DNA of 64,000 nt from Dechloromonas sp. (GTDB taxonomy: Bacteria > Pseudomonadota > Gammaproteobacteria > Burkholderiales > Rhodocyclaceae): NCBI GenBank assembly GCA_011391255.1, contig JAABQV010000002.1, forward strand, positions 174,950-238,949. The letters run 5' to 3'. The notes beneath the pieces are model-generated. The model was not told where the DNA came from, did no database searches, and saw only the letters and a program-made list of their open reading frames with translations. The first letter of the stretch is position 1, and each line of letters starts with the position of its first letter. Shown one piece after another: positions 9,128 to 18,882 of this stretch. The translations under genes were made by a program, and so were the position numbers.

Positions 9128-9901
9128 TCAGACCGGCATCGCCGCCAGCACGCCATCCCAGAACTTGAGTCGCGCACCAACCGCCGCCCGCGCCGTTTCT
9201 ATTGCTTCGCGCGCCTTTTCGGGATCGCCATCAATCAATTCATTGACCATGCGCAAGGAGAGCGGCGCATGGAAATCTTCATCCAGATGAATATGGCGTT
9301 CAAGGTAATAATGGAAAGTCGGTGCATCCTGCGGCGTAATATTCATTTTGGCGAGCAGGGCGCGGAACATCGACGGAATAATGTGCTCACGACCAAAGGC
9401 AAAAGCGGCAGCGACAACATGCGGCTTATCGGTATTGATGAAGGCAAAGGTCGATTCGACAAATTGTCGCGCCGCCGGCGGCGCTTCGCCCAGCGCCAAG
9501 GCAGCATCAACGCCCTGGCTGGCAGCGATCTCGCAAAAACGTATGGCACCTGACGGATCTACCCCGACTTCACGCATCGCCGCGCAATAAAGCTCAAAAT
9601 GGCTGCTGTAGGTTGGATTGCCAGCGGCGTCCGGAAGCCCCTCGTCGGACTCCTCGCCAACCACAATCTGGTTGACGAAAAAGCGCACGGCGGGACTGCC
9701 AACCGGCGTCCACGGCACACTGGCCGGCGCAATGCGCGACTGCAAATATTTGAGCAGGGACATGAAATCCCAGACGGAATAGACGTGATGCGCCATGAAC
9801 AGGCGCAAATCATCTATCGTCTGCATCCGGGAATACAAAGGGTGGCTATTGAGCTGTTCATCGAGCTCGGAAATTACGCTGGCGTCAATGCTGGTCGTCA
9901 T
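9128..9901 (-). CDS. DUF3050 family protein (haem-oxygenase-like fold)
   Basis: A 257-residue α-helical protein. The N-terminal segment 'LNSHPLYSRMQTIDDLRLFMAHHVYSVWDFMSLLK' is the DUF3050 hallmark, with a paired HH and nearby acidic residues. Later HYYLERHIHLDEDFHAP supplies further His/Asp/Glu that could bind a di-metal centre, as in related haem-oxygenase-like diiron proteins. The biochemical role is unknown. It stands alone, with a TATACT -10-like element on the minus strand at 9931–9936. Confidence 0.85.
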   Translation of the reverse strand: MTTSIDASVISELDEQLNSHPLYSRMQTIDDLRLFMAHHVYSVWDFMSLLKYLQSRIAPASVPWTPVGSPAVRFFVNQIVVGEESDEGLPDAAGNPTYSSHFELYCAAMREVGVDPSGAIRFCEIAASQGVDAALALGEAPPAARQFVESTFAFINTDKPHVVAAAFAFGREHIIPSMFRALLAKMNITPQDAPTFHYYLERHIHLDEDFHAPLSLRMVNELIDGDPEKAREAIETARAAVGARLKFWDGVLAAMPV

Positions 9902-10015
9902 GGTTTTGCTGAAAGGAAGTAAAGCGACAAAGTATAAATGCCTCGCGAAAGTTCCGACACCACAACGGAAACCGGTTGATTTTCGGCGTTGACCGCAGCA
10001 AGCAGTCAGGAACGA

Positions 10016-10909
10016 TCAGCGCTTGGCGCGCGGATGCGCCGAATCGTAAACTTTCGCCAGATGCTGGAAATCCAGGTGCGTGTAAACCTGTGTCGAGGCA
10101 ATGCTGGCGTGACCGAGCATTTCCTGCACCGCGCGCAAATCACCCGACGACTGCAAGACGTGCGAAGCAAACGAGTGGCGCAGCATGTGCGGATGAACGT
10201 GGCGTGGCAGGCCGATTTTCACCGCCCGCAAGGCCAAGCGCTCCTGAATCATGCGATGACTGAGGCGCCCGCCGCGCCGGCTGACAAAGAGGGCGCTTTC
10301 TTCTACTTTCGCCAGCCATTCGCGTAGTGCAGCCCATGCCGCCAATGCCTCACGCGCCTTGGCACCAACCGGCACGATGCGCGCCTTGCTGCGTTTACCG
10401 AGAACGCGAACTTCACCTTCATGCAGTGCGCTATCGAGCGCATCGCAATCAAGCGCGGCGAGTTCGGCGAGGCGCAAACCGGAGGAATAAAACAGTTCAA
10501 ACATCGCCATGTCGCGCGCCGTCAATAGCGGGTCGTCCTCCTCAACGGGGTCGAGCAGACGCGCCGCCTCGTCCACCGACAAGGCTTTCGGCAGCAGGCG
10601 GGGCGATTTTGGGGAGCGCACGCCTTCGCAAGGATTGGCCGGCAGTGCGCCATGCTCGCCAAGCCAGGCAAAAAAACCACGCCAGGCCGAGAGGGTACGC
10701 GCCAAAGAACGTCCGGACAGCCCTTTGCCGTGCATCTGTGCGACAAAGCGGCGAATTTGATGAACATGCAGTTCAGCCAGCGGCGTTTCGGCCGCTGCCA
10801 CAATCAGCTTGTCGAGATCGCGCCGGTAATTGCTGACGGTATGGGGCGACAAACGCCGATGCTCGGCCAACTCGGCCAAATATTTCGCAACGGCGGTATC
10901 AGGCTTCAC
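10016..10909 (-). CDS. xerC: XerC site-specific tyrosine recombinase
   Basis: A 297-residue recombinase that, with XerD, resolves chromosome dimers at dif. It has an N-terminal SAM-like core-binding domain (about 1–90) and a C-terminal catalytic domain with R146 (SSGLRLAEL), K172 (VLGKRSKAR), H241 and R244 (HPHMLRHSFASH), H267 (GHAS) and the nucleophile Y276 (STQVYTHLD). Length and motifs are typical. It overlaps the upstream DUF484 gene by 4 bp, in the betaproteobacterial order dapF–DUF484–xerC. Confidence 0.96.
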   Translation of the reverse strand: MKPDTAVAKYLAELAEHRRLSPHTVSNYRRDLDKLIVAAAETPLAELHVHQIRRFVAQMHGKGLSGRSLARTLSAWRGFFAWLGEHGALPANPCEGVRSPKSPRLLPKALSVDEAARLLDPVEEDDPLLTARDMAMFELFYSSGLRLAELAALDCDALDSALHEGEVRVLGKRSKARIVPVGAKAREALAAWAALREWLAKVEESALFVSRRGGRLSHRMIQERLALRAVKIGLPRHVHPHMLRHSFASHVLQSSGDLRAVQEMLGHASIASTQVYTHLDFQHLAKVYDSAHPRAKR

Positions 10910-11577
10910 AGAACGCTTTTGGTAACCCGAGCCAGCGCCGCCGAGACCATCTCGCCGAGACGCTCAAGGTAGAGCGTGCCCATATCGGCATAAAAGCGCT
11001 GCGCCTCTTCGCTGCCCAAGGCAATCATGCCGATGGTGCCGCCACCATTACGCAGCGCGATCAGGGCTTGCGAGCGGATATGGTTGGCGTGCTCGCCAAA
11101 CCACGAAGCGGTGCCAAAACCAGCGGTTGAGCCGCAATAAGGGCGACTCAGTGTTTCAGCGAAAACCTGTAATTCTTCGCTGACGGCAGCGAACTCGGGC
11201 AAATCCTCAACCCCTTCCGGCGTATTCCACAGGCGCAAGGCGACATGCGGGACGGAGAAATCGTCGCGCAAATGGAAGTTGAGCAGGTGGATGACCGCCT
11301 GAAAGGTTTCGGCGGCAATCAGGCCAACCGCCAGACGATGCACTTTTTCGCTGATTGCATCGTTTTCTTCACCGAAGGCTATCAACTCGGCCAGCTTGCT
11401 TTCGGTCTGACGGTTTTTGTCGCGCAAGGTGAGCATCTGGCGCTCGGCCAGCGAGACAGTGCGCCCGCCATGCGGGTGCGGCACGAAAATCTGCGCCAGC
11501 AAGTCGGCGTATTGCTCGAAAAAAATGGGGTTTGACTTCAGGTAGTCGGCGACATCTTCAGCAAAAGGGGCGCTCAT
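10906..11577 (-). CDS. DUF484 family protein (GAF-like)
   Basis: A 223-residue DUF484 protein. The N-terminal helix has the family pattern [19 protein letters not shown], with a conserved basic-hydrophobic [16 protein letters not shown] coiled segment after it. The C-terminal half resembles a GAF domain ([19 protein letters not shown]). The function is not established. Start and stop overlap its neighbours dapF and xerC by 4 bp each, indicating a tightly coupled operon. Confidence 0.9.
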   Translation of the reverse strand: MSAPFAEDVADYLKSNPIFFEQYADLLAQIFVPHPHGGRTVSLAERQMLTLRDKNRQTESKLAELIAFGEENDAISEKVHRLAVGLIAAETFQAVIHLLNFHLRDDFSVPHVALRLWNTPEGVEDLPEFAAVSEELQVFAETLSRPYCGSTAGFGTASWFGEHANHIRSQALIALRNGGGTIGMIALGSEEAQRFYADMGTLYLERLGEMVSAALARVTKSVL

Positions 11578-12404
11578 AATTCAATTTCTCCAGAGAAAAC
11601 AGTGACGGCCGGGCCGCTCATCATGACGGATAGACCCGCACCGTCCCAGGCAATATTCAAATCACCGCCGCGCGTCGTCACCCGCACCGGGCTTTCAAGC
11701 AAGCCACGGCGAATCCCGGCGACCACGGCCGCACAGGCACCAGTGCCGCAAGCCAGGGTTTCGCCCGAACCACGTTCATAAACGCGCAGCTTGATCGCGT
11801 GACGGTCGACGATCTGCATGAATCCAGCATTGACACGCTGCGGGAATTGTTCGTGCCGCTCGATCAGCGGGCCATACTCGGCAACTGGAGCCGTATCAAC
11901 CGAATCAACGACCTGCACGGCGTGCGGGTTGCCCATCGAAACGACACTGATTTCCAGGGTTTCATCGGCGACATCGAGAGAATAAATAACGACATCATCG
12001 TCGTGCAGGAAGGGGATTTCGGCCGGCAAAAAGCGGGGAATTCCCATGTCGACCGTAACATTCCCATCGCTTTCAAGGCGCGGACTGATGATGCCGCGCA
12101 TGGTCTCGACACGAATTTCCGGTTTGTCGGTCAAACCAACATCATGGACAAAACGGACGAAGCAACGGGCCCCGTTGCCGCACTGCTCAACCTCGCCACC
12201 ATCGGCATTGAAAATCCGGTAGCGAAAGTCGACACCAACATGCGTCGGCTTTTCAACCAGCAGAATCTGGTCACAACCAATGCCGAAATTGCGATCGGCC
12301 AGAAAGCGCAGTTGCTCCGGTGACAGATTGACCTGCTGGCGCACACCGTCAAGGACAACGAAATCGTTGCCCAGACCATGCATTTTCGAGAATTTAAGTT
12401 TCAC
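11574..12404 (-). CDS. dapF: Diaminopimelate epimerase
   Basis: A 276-residue enzyme converting LL- to meso-diaminopimelate for lysine and peptidoglycan synthesis. The two catalytic cysteines are visible: C75 in EQCGNGARC and C219 in [10 protein letters not shown]. The N-terminus [14 protein letters not shown] is diagnostic. It is the first gene of the dapF–DUF484–xerC operon, with about 60 bp separating it from the GNAT gene. Confidence 0.97.
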   Translation of the reverse strand: MKLKFSKMHGLGNDFVVLDGVRQQVNLSPEQLRFLADRNFGIGCDQILLVEKPTHVGVDFRYRIFNADGGEVEQCGNGARCFVRFVHDVGLTDKPEIRVETMRGIISPRLESDGNVTVDMGIPRFLPAEIPFLHDDDVVIYSLDVADETLEISVVSMGNPHAVQVVDSVDTAPVAEYGPLIERHEQFPQRVNAGFMQIVDRHAIKLRVYERGSGETLACGTGACAAVVAGIRRGLLESPVRVTTRGGDLNIAWDGAGLSVMMSGPAVTVFSGEIEL

Positions 12405-12464
12405 AACCCGCCTCTTGATTTACTTTGAAAAAGAATAACAGAGACAGTCGCTTAGCTCAAACTC

Positions 12465-12968
12465 TTAAAGCTTCTTCTCCATCAAAAAATCATCCATGAC
12501 GAAGCCACGGCCGATATCATCAACAATCGACTCGCGCACCATAAATCCGTATTTTTTATATGAGCCGATGGCCTTGTCGTTACGCTTGTTCACCGCCAGG
12601 ATGACGCACGGGTAGCCGATTTTCTTTGCCCGCTTGGCGACATGCTCGATCAGCTGCCCGCCAACGCCCTGTCGCTGCACATCAGGGTGAATGTAGAGTT
12701 TGTCGAGCTTGAATTCGCCTTTATAGATCTCGCTGAAAGCAAAGCCGACACGGCGGCCGTTGTAAAACGCCTGATCAAGCCACTTGTCGGCATCCTCCAG
12801 ATCATCATACAGACGCTCATGACCGTAGCGCTGTTCGAGCATAAAGTCGATCTGATCCTGAGTAATAATGCCGGGGTAGGTCGCCTGCCAGATTTCGCGA
12901 GCTAGCGCGGAAATAGCGGGGACATCAGGGGGAGTTACGGGACGAATTTCAATGGTCAGGTTGCTCAT
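12465..12968 (-). CDS. GNAT-family N-acetyltransferase
   Basis: A 167-residue GNAT protein. Acetyl-CoA binding motif A is seen as DVQRQGVGGQLIEHV (Q/R-x-x-G-x-G/A), after a LDKLYIHP β-strand, and it ends with a typical YKKYGFMVRES segment. The substrate is unknown. It overlaps the upstream acyltransferase gene by 4 bp, so it is probably translated with the lipid A acyltransferase pair. Confidence 0.85.
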   Translation of the reverse strand: MSNLTIEIRPVTPPDVPAISALAREIWQATYPGIITQDQIDFMLEQRYGHERLYDDLEDADKWLDQAFYNGRRVGFAFSEIYKGEFKLDKLYIHPDVQRQGVGGQLIEHVAKRAKKIGYPCVILAVNKRNDKAIGSYKKYGFMVRESIVDDIGRGFVMDDFLMEKKL

Positions 12969-13840
12969 TTGTAAAACCTTTTTTCTCCGGGTGGCCGGGT
13001 TTTGAAGCGCTTGTGCAACCAGAAATACTGCTCCGGCATGCGCAGCACCTGGCTTTCGATAAATTGATTGACCCTTGCAGTGTCAGCTTCGATGCTCTCA
13101 CCGGGGAAATTATCCCATGCCGGCATGATTTCCACCTCATAGCCGCTTGCCACCTGGCGCGTGATGCACGGCACCACCTTGGCGCCAGTGAGTCGTGCGA
13201 GGCGCGAAACGCCGGGAATCGTTGCCGCTGGAACGCCAAAAAACGGCACAAAAATCGAATCCTTGGGGCCAAAATCAAGGTCGGGCAGGTAGTAAAACGG
13301 ATGTCCTTCCTTCATTGCCTTGACGATTTTTCGCATGCCATCCTGACGTGAGAGCAGCAATACTTCCTTGAAGCGCTGGCGCCCAGCCAGGAGGATTTTG
13401 TTGAACACCGGGTTTTTCTGATTGGAATAGACCGTGCAACCGGCAATCAGCATGGAGATCCGCGAAGCGCCAGCGTCCAGCCCGACAAAATGCGGCGAGA
13501 GAAAAATCAGGGGTTTGCCCTCAGGATCATGCAAATTTGCGTCGCCGGTAATCCGGATCAGCTTCTCAAGACGCTCCTGCGACGCCCACCAACCCAAGGT
13601 GCGATCCAAAACCGCCTGAGCAAAGGCAATGAAATGCCGTTTGGCCAGAGCCAAACGCTCAGATTCGGATTTTTCCGGAAAACACAAACGTAAATTAATC
13701 AGCGCCACTTCGCGCCGCTCACGCCCAAACACATAAAGCAGGCGACCAAGCCCCCAACCAAAGGCACGCAAAGCCGGCAAGGGCAACCAGTGGAGCAGCC
13801 AAAGCACCCCGACCAGTAAATAGCTAAGTGCAATTTTCAC
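12965..13840 (-). CDS. Lipid A biosynthesis acyltransferase (LpxL/HtrB family), second of two
   Basis: A 291-residue inner-membrane acyltransferase. It has an N-terminal membrane helix, the HX4D catalytic motif in LSPHFVGLD and a downstream acyl-acceptor region YYLPDLDFGPKDSIFVPFFG. These enzymes add secondary acyl chains to Kdo-lipid A. It directly follows a paralogue with a 4-bp overlap, so the pair probably supplies the two late acylations. Which position each modifies cannot be read from sequence. Confidence 0.9.
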   Translation of the reverse strand: MKIALSYLLVGVLWLLHWLPLPALRAFGWGLGRLLYVFGRERREVALINLRLCFPEKSESERLALAKRHFIAFAQAVLDRTLGWWASQERLEKLIRITGDANLHDPEGKPLIFLSPHFVGLDAGASRISMLIAGCTVYSNQKNPVFNKILLAGRQRFKEVLLLSRQDGMRKIVKAMKEGHPFYYLPDLDFGPKDSIFVPFFGVPAATIPGVSRLARLTGAKVVPCITRQVASGYEVEIMPAWDNFPGESIEADTARVNQFIESQVLRMPEQYFWLHKRFKTRPPGEKRFYK

Positions 13841-14688
13841 GACGCATCCTGACTTGCAGGCGGCGGCGCCCCACGCGGCCTTTTATACCGGTTGTAACCC
13901 CACAAATACTGCGCCGGACACTCGCGAATCAGTGACTCGATCTCAAAATTGATCTGTTTTGCACGGTCGACCGTAACACCCGTCAATTCATTCAGCGGGG
14001 CGCGCAAATGGAGATGGTAGCCAGCGCCCTGCGGCAGGCGCTCGGCCCAGGCAAAGATGGTTGCGGCGCCAGTTTCAGTCAGGCGCGCCGCCAGCGTCAT
14101 GGTGTAGGCCGGTTTGCCGAAGAAATCGAGCCAGAGACCTTCGCCCACCTTGGGCGCCTGATCCGGCAACAAGCCAACCGCTTCACCACGCTTCAGCGCT
14201 TTGATCAGGGCGCGCACGCCCGAGACATCGGCTGGGGCCAAATGGACGTTCTCGCGCTGGCGGCCGGTCTCAATCAGGGTCTGCAAAAACTTCCGTTTGG
14301 GCGGCCGATAAAGCACAGTAATCGGCGCCTGCGCCGCGTAATACTGGGCGGTTATTTCAAAGCAACCGAGATGCGGCGTCAGGAAAACAATGCCCTTGCC
14401 GGCCTGCCAGGCTTGCTCGATCACCTCCCAACCGCTAACTTTAACCACTCGCGGCACAACGTCCGCCAGCGGGTGCATCAGAATTGATGGCAGCTCCAAG
14501 GCCTGTTTGCCGGCTTCGGCAATTGCCGCCGAACGCAGTTCGGCGTTAATTCCAGCTTGCTGCATATTGTCGCGCAGGTGTCGCCGATAAGTCGGCGAAG
14601 CGAGATAGGTTAGCCAGCCGACGAACGCACCCAGCCCATGCGCGACGCGCAATGGCAAGCCAGCAATAAGACGAATCAAAAAGACCAT
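13837..14688 (-). CDS. Lipid A biosynthesis acyltransferase (LpxL/HtrB family), first of two
   Basis: A 283-residue paralogue of the next gene. The catalytic HX4E version reads TPHLGCFE, followed by the expected ITVLYRPPKRKFL and LLPDQAPKVGEGLWLDFFGK blocks. It ends in a Pro/Ala-rich tail (GAPPPASQDAS). It is the promoter-proximal gene of acyltransferase–acyltransferase–GNAT, divergent from metK across 159 bp. A motif variant GTCGACCGTAAC lies inside (13966–13977). Confidence 0.9.
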   Translation of the reverse strand: MVFLIRLIAGLPLRVAHGLGAFVGWLTYLASPTYRRHLRDNMQQAGINAELRSAAIAEAGKQALELPSILMHPLADVVPRVVKVSGWEVIEQAWQAGKGIVFLTPHLGCFEITAQYYAAQAPITVLYRPPKRKFLQTLIETGRQRENVHLAPADVSGVRALIKALKRGEAVGLLPDQAPKVGEGLWLDFFGKPAYTMTLAARLTETGAATIFAWAERLPQGAGYHLHLRAPLNELTGVTVDRAKQINFEIESLIRECPAQYLWGYNRYKRPRGAPPPASQDAS

Positions 14689-14799
14689 ACCTGCCAGGGG
14701 GTTGAAACCCGCCGTAAAAAGCTTATCATTATGAGATCGCCGAGTTAAAGAGACAACTTGCGGGGCGATTAATAAATTCTGCTAAAGCGTCACCCGCTC

Positions 14800-14836
14800 G
14801 TAGTCCGAAGCCGGTAACGCCGGATAACAGGACTGC
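14800..14836 (+). promoter_or_regulatory. 5' leader hairpin of metK
   Basis: A two-tier stem-loop: outer stem TAGTCC (14801–14806) with GGACTG (14830–14835), and inner CCGG–TAACG–CCGG (14811–14823). It ends right before the CTGGAG Shine-Dalgarno and 11 nt from the metK ATG, where folding could affect ribosome access. I cannot match it to a named SAM riboswitch class. Confidence 0.4.
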
Positions 14837-14847
14837 TGGAGATTCAA

Positions 14848-16011
14848 ATGAGCGAGTTTTTCTTTACCTCGGAATCAGTTTCCGAAGGCCATCCCGACAA
14901 GGTAGCAGACCAGATTTCCGATGCCATTCTTGACGCCATTCTGGCTCAGGACAAGCATTCGCGCGTCGCTGCCGAAACCTTGTGCAATACCGGCCTGGTC
15001 GTTTTGGCCGGTGAAATCACCACCAACGCCAATGTCGATTACATCCAGGTTGCGCGCGATACGCTCAAGCGCATCGGCTACGACAACAGCGATTACGGTA
15101 TCGACTACAAGGGTTGCGCCGTGCTCGTCGCTTACGACAAGCAGAGCCCGGACATCGCCCAGGGCGTCAACAAGGCCTACGATGATGGCCTCGACCAAGG
15201 CGCCGGCGACCAGGGTTTGATGTTCGGTTACGCCTGCGACGAAACCCCTTCGCTGATGCCGCTGCCGATCTACCTGTCGCACCGCCTCGTCGAGCGTCAG
15301 GCCATGCTGCGCAAGGATGGCCGTTTGCCGTGGGCGCGTCCGGATGCAAAATCGCAGGTCACCATTCGTTACGTTGATGGCAAGCCGGATTCGATCGACA
15401 CCGTGGTACTTTCCACCCAGCATTCGCCTGACATCAGCCTGGAAAGCCTGCGCGAGCAAACCATCGAAGAAATCATCAAACCGGTGCTGCCGAAAGAACT
15501 GATCAAGGGCAACATCAACTTCCTGGTGAACCCGACCGGCCGTTTCGTTGTTGGCGGCCCGCAGGGTGACTGCGGCCTGACCGGGCGCAAGATCATTGTC
15601 GACACCTATGGCGGTGCTGCTCCGCACGGTGGTGGTGCATTCTCCGGCAAGGATCCGTCGAAGGTTGACCGTTCTGCCGCGTACGCCGGGCGTTATGTAG
15701 CCAAGAACATCGTCGCTGCCGGCCTCGCTTCACGTTGCCTGGTGCAGGTTTCCTACGCGATCGGCGTTGCCCACCCGACGTCAATCATGGTCGACACTTT
15801 CGGCACCGGTAAAGTTAGCAACGAAACCTTGACCGCGCTGATCAAAAAGCACTTTGATCTGCGTCCGAAAGGCATCGTCAATATGCTTGATCTGCTGCGT
15901 CCGATTTACCAGAAAACCGCTGCGTATGGCCACTTCGGCCGTGATGAGCCGGAATTCACCTGGGAAAACACCGACCGCGCGGCACTGCTGCGCGGCGACG
16001 CCGGCTTGTAA
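14848..16011 (+). CDS. metK: S-adenosylmethionine synthetase
   Basis: A 387-residue cytosolic enzyme making SAM from methionine and ATP. It starts [26 protein letters not shown] (ATP/Mg site), with [12 protein letters not shown] and [20 protein letters not shown] as the two classic signatures. Full length. A GGAG-type Shine-Dalgarno (CTGGAGATTCAA) precedes the ATG. It opens a plus-strand block with ahcY and metF that covers SAM formation and SAH recycling. A terminator follows 20 bp after the stop. Confidence 0.98.
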   Translation: MSEFFFTSESVSEGHPDKVADQISDAILDAILAQDKHSRVAAETLCNTGLVVLAGEITTNANVDYIQVARDTLKRIGYDNSDYGIDYKGCAVLVAYDKQSPDIAQGVNKAYDDGLDQGAGDQGLMFGYACDETPSLMPLPIYLSHRLVERQAMLRKDGRLPWARPDAKSQVTIRYVDGKPDSIDTVVLSTQHSPDISLESLREQTIEEIIKPVLPKELIKGNINFLVNPTGRFVVGGPQGDCGLTGRKIIVDTYGGAAPHGGGAFSGKDPSKVDRSAAYAGRYVAKNIVAAGLASRCLVQVSYAIGVAHPTSIMVDTFGTGKVSNETLTALIKKHFDLRPKGIVNMLDLLRPIYQKTAAYGHFGRDEPEFTWENTDRAALLRGDAGL

Positions 16012-16032
16012 GCCTTCGGCATCACCGACCAA

Positions 16033-16055
16033 AGGGAGCCACGGCTCCCTTTTTT
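16033..16055 (+). terminator. Rho-independent terminator after metK
   Basis: An 8-bp stem, AGGGAGCC (16033–16040) with GGCTCCCT (16043–16050), with a 2-nt AC spacer (the inner pairs will open) and a T5–6 tract. Confidence 0.9.
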
Positions 16056-16075
16056 GTCGCTACAATCAAGAATAT

Positions 16076-17269
16076 ATGCTTAAGAAAATCAGCGTTGAAC
16101 ATCTGCGTCTCGGTATGCACCTGCACGCATTTTGCGGGGCATGGATGGATCACCCGTTCTGGCGCAGCGAATTTGTCATCACCGACGAAAAGGATATCGC
16201 GCTGGTTTTAGAAAGCTCGATCAAGGAAGTCTGGATCGATGCCGCCAAAGGACTTGATGTTCATGCCAGCGAAGTTGCAGCTGAAGCTGAGGCTGTTCCT
16301 CCGCCTCAGCAAGCGCCCACGCCGGAGAAGGCAAGCTTCAACGACGAAGTCAAACGCGCCGCCAAAATCTGCGCCAAGGGCAAGGAAGCCGTTATTTCCA
16401 TGTTTCAGGAAGCGCGCATGGGCAAGGCCATCGAGGCCGATGCGGCAATGCCGCTGGTGGAAGAAATCTCCAATTCCATCCTGCGCAACCCGGGCGCGCT
16501 GATAAGTCTGGCGCGCCTCAAAACGGCTGACGATTACACTTATATGCACTCAGTCGCCGTTTGTGCGCTGATGATAGCGCTGGCCAGACAACTCGGCCTC
16601 AGTGACGATGACACCAAGGATGCCGGGATGGCCGGATTGCTCCACGATCTGGGCAAGGCGCTGATCCCGATGGAAATCCTCAACAAGCCCGGAAAACTGA
16701 CTGAAGCAGAGTTTGCCATCGTCAAAACGCATCCAAAAATAGGCCACACATTGCTGTTGACCGCAACTGGCGTCAGCGAGATCACCAAGGATGTCTGCCT
16801 GCATCATCACGAAAAAATCGACGGCAGCGGCTATCCGATGGGGATGAATGGCGAATCAATGAGTCTGTACGCCAAGATGGGTGCGGTCTGCGACGTTTAC
16901 GACGCAATCACCTCCAATCGCCCTTACAAGGCTGGCTGGGATCCCGCCGAATCGATCAAGCGCATGGCAGAATGGAAAGGTCACTTTGACCCAACGGTAT
17001 TTCAGGCTTTCGTTAAAAGTTTGGGTATTTACCCGACCGGCTCTTTTGTACGCCTTGAATCAGGTCGCCTTGGCGTCGTCATTGAACAGGGCGAAAAATC
17101 GCTGCTCACACCCAAAGTAAGAGTATTTTTCTCGTCAAAGTCGCAGGCCTACATCAAGCCCGAAACCATTGACCTGGCACGCAGCCCGGAAAAAATCGCC
17201 GGGCGCGATGACCCCAAAAAATGGGGCATCGAGGACATTGACCACTATTGGGTCGGCGACAAATCCTGA
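16076..17269 (+). CDS. HD-GYP domain protein, likely cyclic-di-GMP phosphodiesterase
   Basis: A 397-residue protein with an N-terminal DUF3391-type segment (KKISVEHLRLGMHLHAF, residues 1–60), an Ala/Pro/Glu linker, and an HD-GYP domain. The metal-binding HD is in GLLHDLGKALIP and the GYP signature in HHHEKIDGSGYPMG. Such proteins hydrolyse c-di-GMP to GMP. The start at 16076 is taken from the MLKKISVEHL N-terminus; its Shine-Dalgarno is weak. It sits between metK and the ahcY riboswitch, after the metK terminator. Confidence 0.9.
   Translation: MLKKISVEHLRLGMHLHAFCGAWMDHPFWRSEFVITDEKDIALVLESSIKEVWIDAAKGLDVHASEVAAEAEAVPPPQQAPTPEKASFNDEVKRAAKICAKGKEAVISMFQEARMGKAIEADAAMPLVEEISNSILRNPGALISLARLKTADDYTYMHSVAVCALMIALARQLGLSDDDTKDAGMAGLLHDLGKALIPMEILNKPGKLTEAEFAIVKTHPKIGHTLLLTATGVSEITKDVCLHHHEKIDGSGYPMGMNGESMSLYAKMGAVCDVYDAITSNRPYKAGWDPAESIKRMAEWKGHFDPTVFQAFVKSLGIYPTGSFVRLESGRLGVVIEQGEKSLLTPKVRVFFSSKSQAYIKPETIDLARSPEKIAGRDDPKKWGIEDIDHYWVGDKS
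16756..16767 (+). repeat. GTTGACCGCAAC copy inside the HD-GYP gene
   Basis: Perfect copy in the sense direction, read as Leu-Thr-Ala-Thr. Confidence 0.7.
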
Positions 17270-17278
17270 AAACCTCTT

Positions 17279-17284
17279 TATAAT
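17279..17284 (+). promoter_or_regulatory. -10 element for the ahcY riboswitch transcript
   Basis: A perfect TATAAT placed 10 bp before the riboswitch P1 strand, so that transcription would start at the edge of the aptamer. No good -35 is visible at 16–18 bp upstream. Confidence 0.6.
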
Positions 17285-17294
17285 CTTCATCCAA

Positions 17295-17347
17295 CCGAGG
17301 AGCGCTGCAGGAGAACACCCCCAGGCTCGGTTTGAAACCGCGCTCAC
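17295..17347 (+). promoter_or_regulatory. SAH riboswitch upstream of ahcY
   Basis: Matches the S-adenosylhomocysteine aptamer: CCGAGGAGCGCTGCAG at its 5' end, CCAGGCTCGG closing P1 (CCGAG 17295–17299 with CTCGG 17326–17330), and a 3' CGCTCAC segment whose GCGCTC (17340–17345) can pair with GAGCGC as the pseudoknot. It lies 76 bp upstream of the ahcY GTG. Further hairpins follow: CCCTGC/GCAGGG (17355–17371) and CGGTG/CACCG (17376–17388). The class normally activates recycling genes when SAH builds up. Confidence 0.92.
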
Positions 17348-17422
17348 TGTTCAACCCTGCCGGGCGCAGGGGGTTCGGTGAGACACCGCCTCCTCCCCGT
17401 CACAGTTTATTTGGAGCTTACT

Positions 17423-18835
17423 GTGGCTGAATTCAAAGACTACGTCATCGCTGACATCAACCTTGCCGACTGGGGTCGCAAGGAAATTCTCATTGCCGAA
17501 ACCGAAATGCCGGGCCTGATGGCGATTCGCGAAGAATTCGCGAAGACCCAGCCGCTCAAGGGCGCGCGCATCACCGGTTCGCTGCACATGACGATCCAGA
17601 CCGCCGTGCTGATCGAGACGCTGACCGCACTCGGCGCCGAAGTCCGCTGGGCTTCATGCAACATCTTCTCGACCCAGGACCACGCCGCCGCTGCAATCGC
17701 TGCCGTCAATGTCCCGGTTTTCGCCGTTAAGGGCGAAACCCTGGTCGATTACTGGGATTACACCCACCGCATTTTCGAATGGGCCGACGGTGGCTATACC
17801 AACATGATCCTCGACGACGGCGGCGATGCCACCTTGTTGCTGCACCTTGGCGCCCGCGCTGAAACGGATCTTTCCCTGCTCGCCAACCCGGGCTCAGAAG
17901 AAGAAACCATCCTCTTCGCCGCGATCAAGGCCAAGATCGCTGTTGATCCGACCTGGTACTCCGTGCGCTTGGCTGCAGTCAAAGGCGTCACCGAAGAAAC
18001 CACCACCGGCGTCCATCGTCTGTATCAGATGTATCAGCGTGGCGAACTCAAATTCCCTGGCATCAACGTTAACGACTCGGTTACCAAGTCCAAGTTCGAT
18101 AACCTGTATGGTTGCCGCGAATCGCTGGTTGACGCTGTCAAGCGCGCCACCGACGTGATGATTGCTGGCAAAGTTGCCGTCATTGTCGGGTATGGCGACG
18201 TGGGCAAGGGCTCCGCTCAAGCCATGCGCGCGCTTTCCGCTCAAGTCTGGGTCACCGAAATTGACCCGATCTGCGCCCTGCAAGCCGCCATGGAAGGCTA
18301 TCGCGTTGTCACCATGGAATACGCTGCAGACAAGGCCGATATTTTCGTCACGACAACCGGCAACTTCCACGTCATCACCCATGACCACATGGCCGCGATG
18401 AAGAACAACGCCATCGTCTGCAACATCGGTCACTTCGACAACGAAATCGACGTCGCTTCGATCGAGAAGTACCAGTGGGAAGAGATCAAGCCGCAAGTCG
18501 ATCACGTCATTTTCCCGGACGGCAAGCGGATCATCCTGCTCGCCAAGGGTCGTTTGGTGAATCTTGGTTGCGGTACGGGTCATCCGTCCTACGTCATGTC
18601 CTCCTCCTTCGCCAACCAGACCATCGCCCAGATCGAACTGTGGACAGAGTCCGTCAAGGGATCCAACAAGTACCCAGTTGGCGTTTATGTGCTGCCCAAG
18701 CATCTGGATGAAAAAGTTGCCCGCCTGCAGTTGAAGACGCTGAATGCTCAGCTTTCTGAACTGACCGACCAGCAAGCCGCTTACATCAATGTGTCCAAGG
18801 CTGGTCCGTACAAGGGCGATAGCTACCGCTACTAA
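17423..18835 (+). CDS. ahcY: Adenosylhomocysteinase (SAH hydrolase)
   Basis: A 470-residue NAD-dependent enzyme splitting SAH to adenosine and homocysteine. It has [13 protein letters not shown] and the NAD-binding [16 protein letters not shown], and ends with the family C-terminus KGDSYRY. The start is GTG at 17423, with GGAG 6 nt upstream; the more upstream ATG at 17378 lies in the riboswitch expression platform and is rejected. It is controlled by the SAH riboswitch and is followed by metF, so homocysteine is recycled to methionine. Confidence 0.97.
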   Translation: MAEFKDYVIADINLADWGRKEILIAETEMPGLMAIREEFAKTQPLKGARITGSLHMTIQTAVLIETLTALGAEVRWASCNIFSTQDHAAAAIAAVNVPVFAVKGETLVDYWDYTHRIFEWADGGYTNMILDDGGDATLLLHLGARAETDLSLLANPGSEEETILFAAIKAKIAVDPTWYSVRLAAVKGVTEETTTGVHRLYQMYQRGELKFPGINVNDSVTKSKFDNLYGCRESLVDAVKRATDVMIAGKVAVIVGYGDVGKGSAQAMRALSAQVWVTEIDPICALQAAMEGYRVVTMEYAADKADIFVTTTGNFHVITHDHMAAMKNNAIVCNIGHFDNEIDVASIEKYQWEEIKPQVDHVIFPDGKRIILLAKGRLVNLGCGTGHPSYVMSSSFANQTIAQIELWTESVKGSNKYPVGVYVLPKHLDEKVARLQLKTLNAQLSELTDQQAAYINVSKAGPYKGDSYRY

Positions 18836-18843
18836 GAAGCACC

Positions 18844-18868
18844 TGCCCCGGCCGCCACGGTCGGGGCA
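18844..18868 (+). other. Hairpin between ahcY and metF
   Basis: TGCCCCG (18844–18850) pairs with CGGGGCA (18862–18868), extended by G·U and CC/GG pairs. There is no T-tract, so it may stabilise or attenuate rather than end the transcript. Confidence 0.5.
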
Positions 18869-18882
18869 ACCCATTGAGTTAA

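Noticed and set aside
17894..18874. 326-residue minus-strand open frame
   Set aside because: Antisense to ahcY with a Gly/Val/Asp-rich shadow composition.
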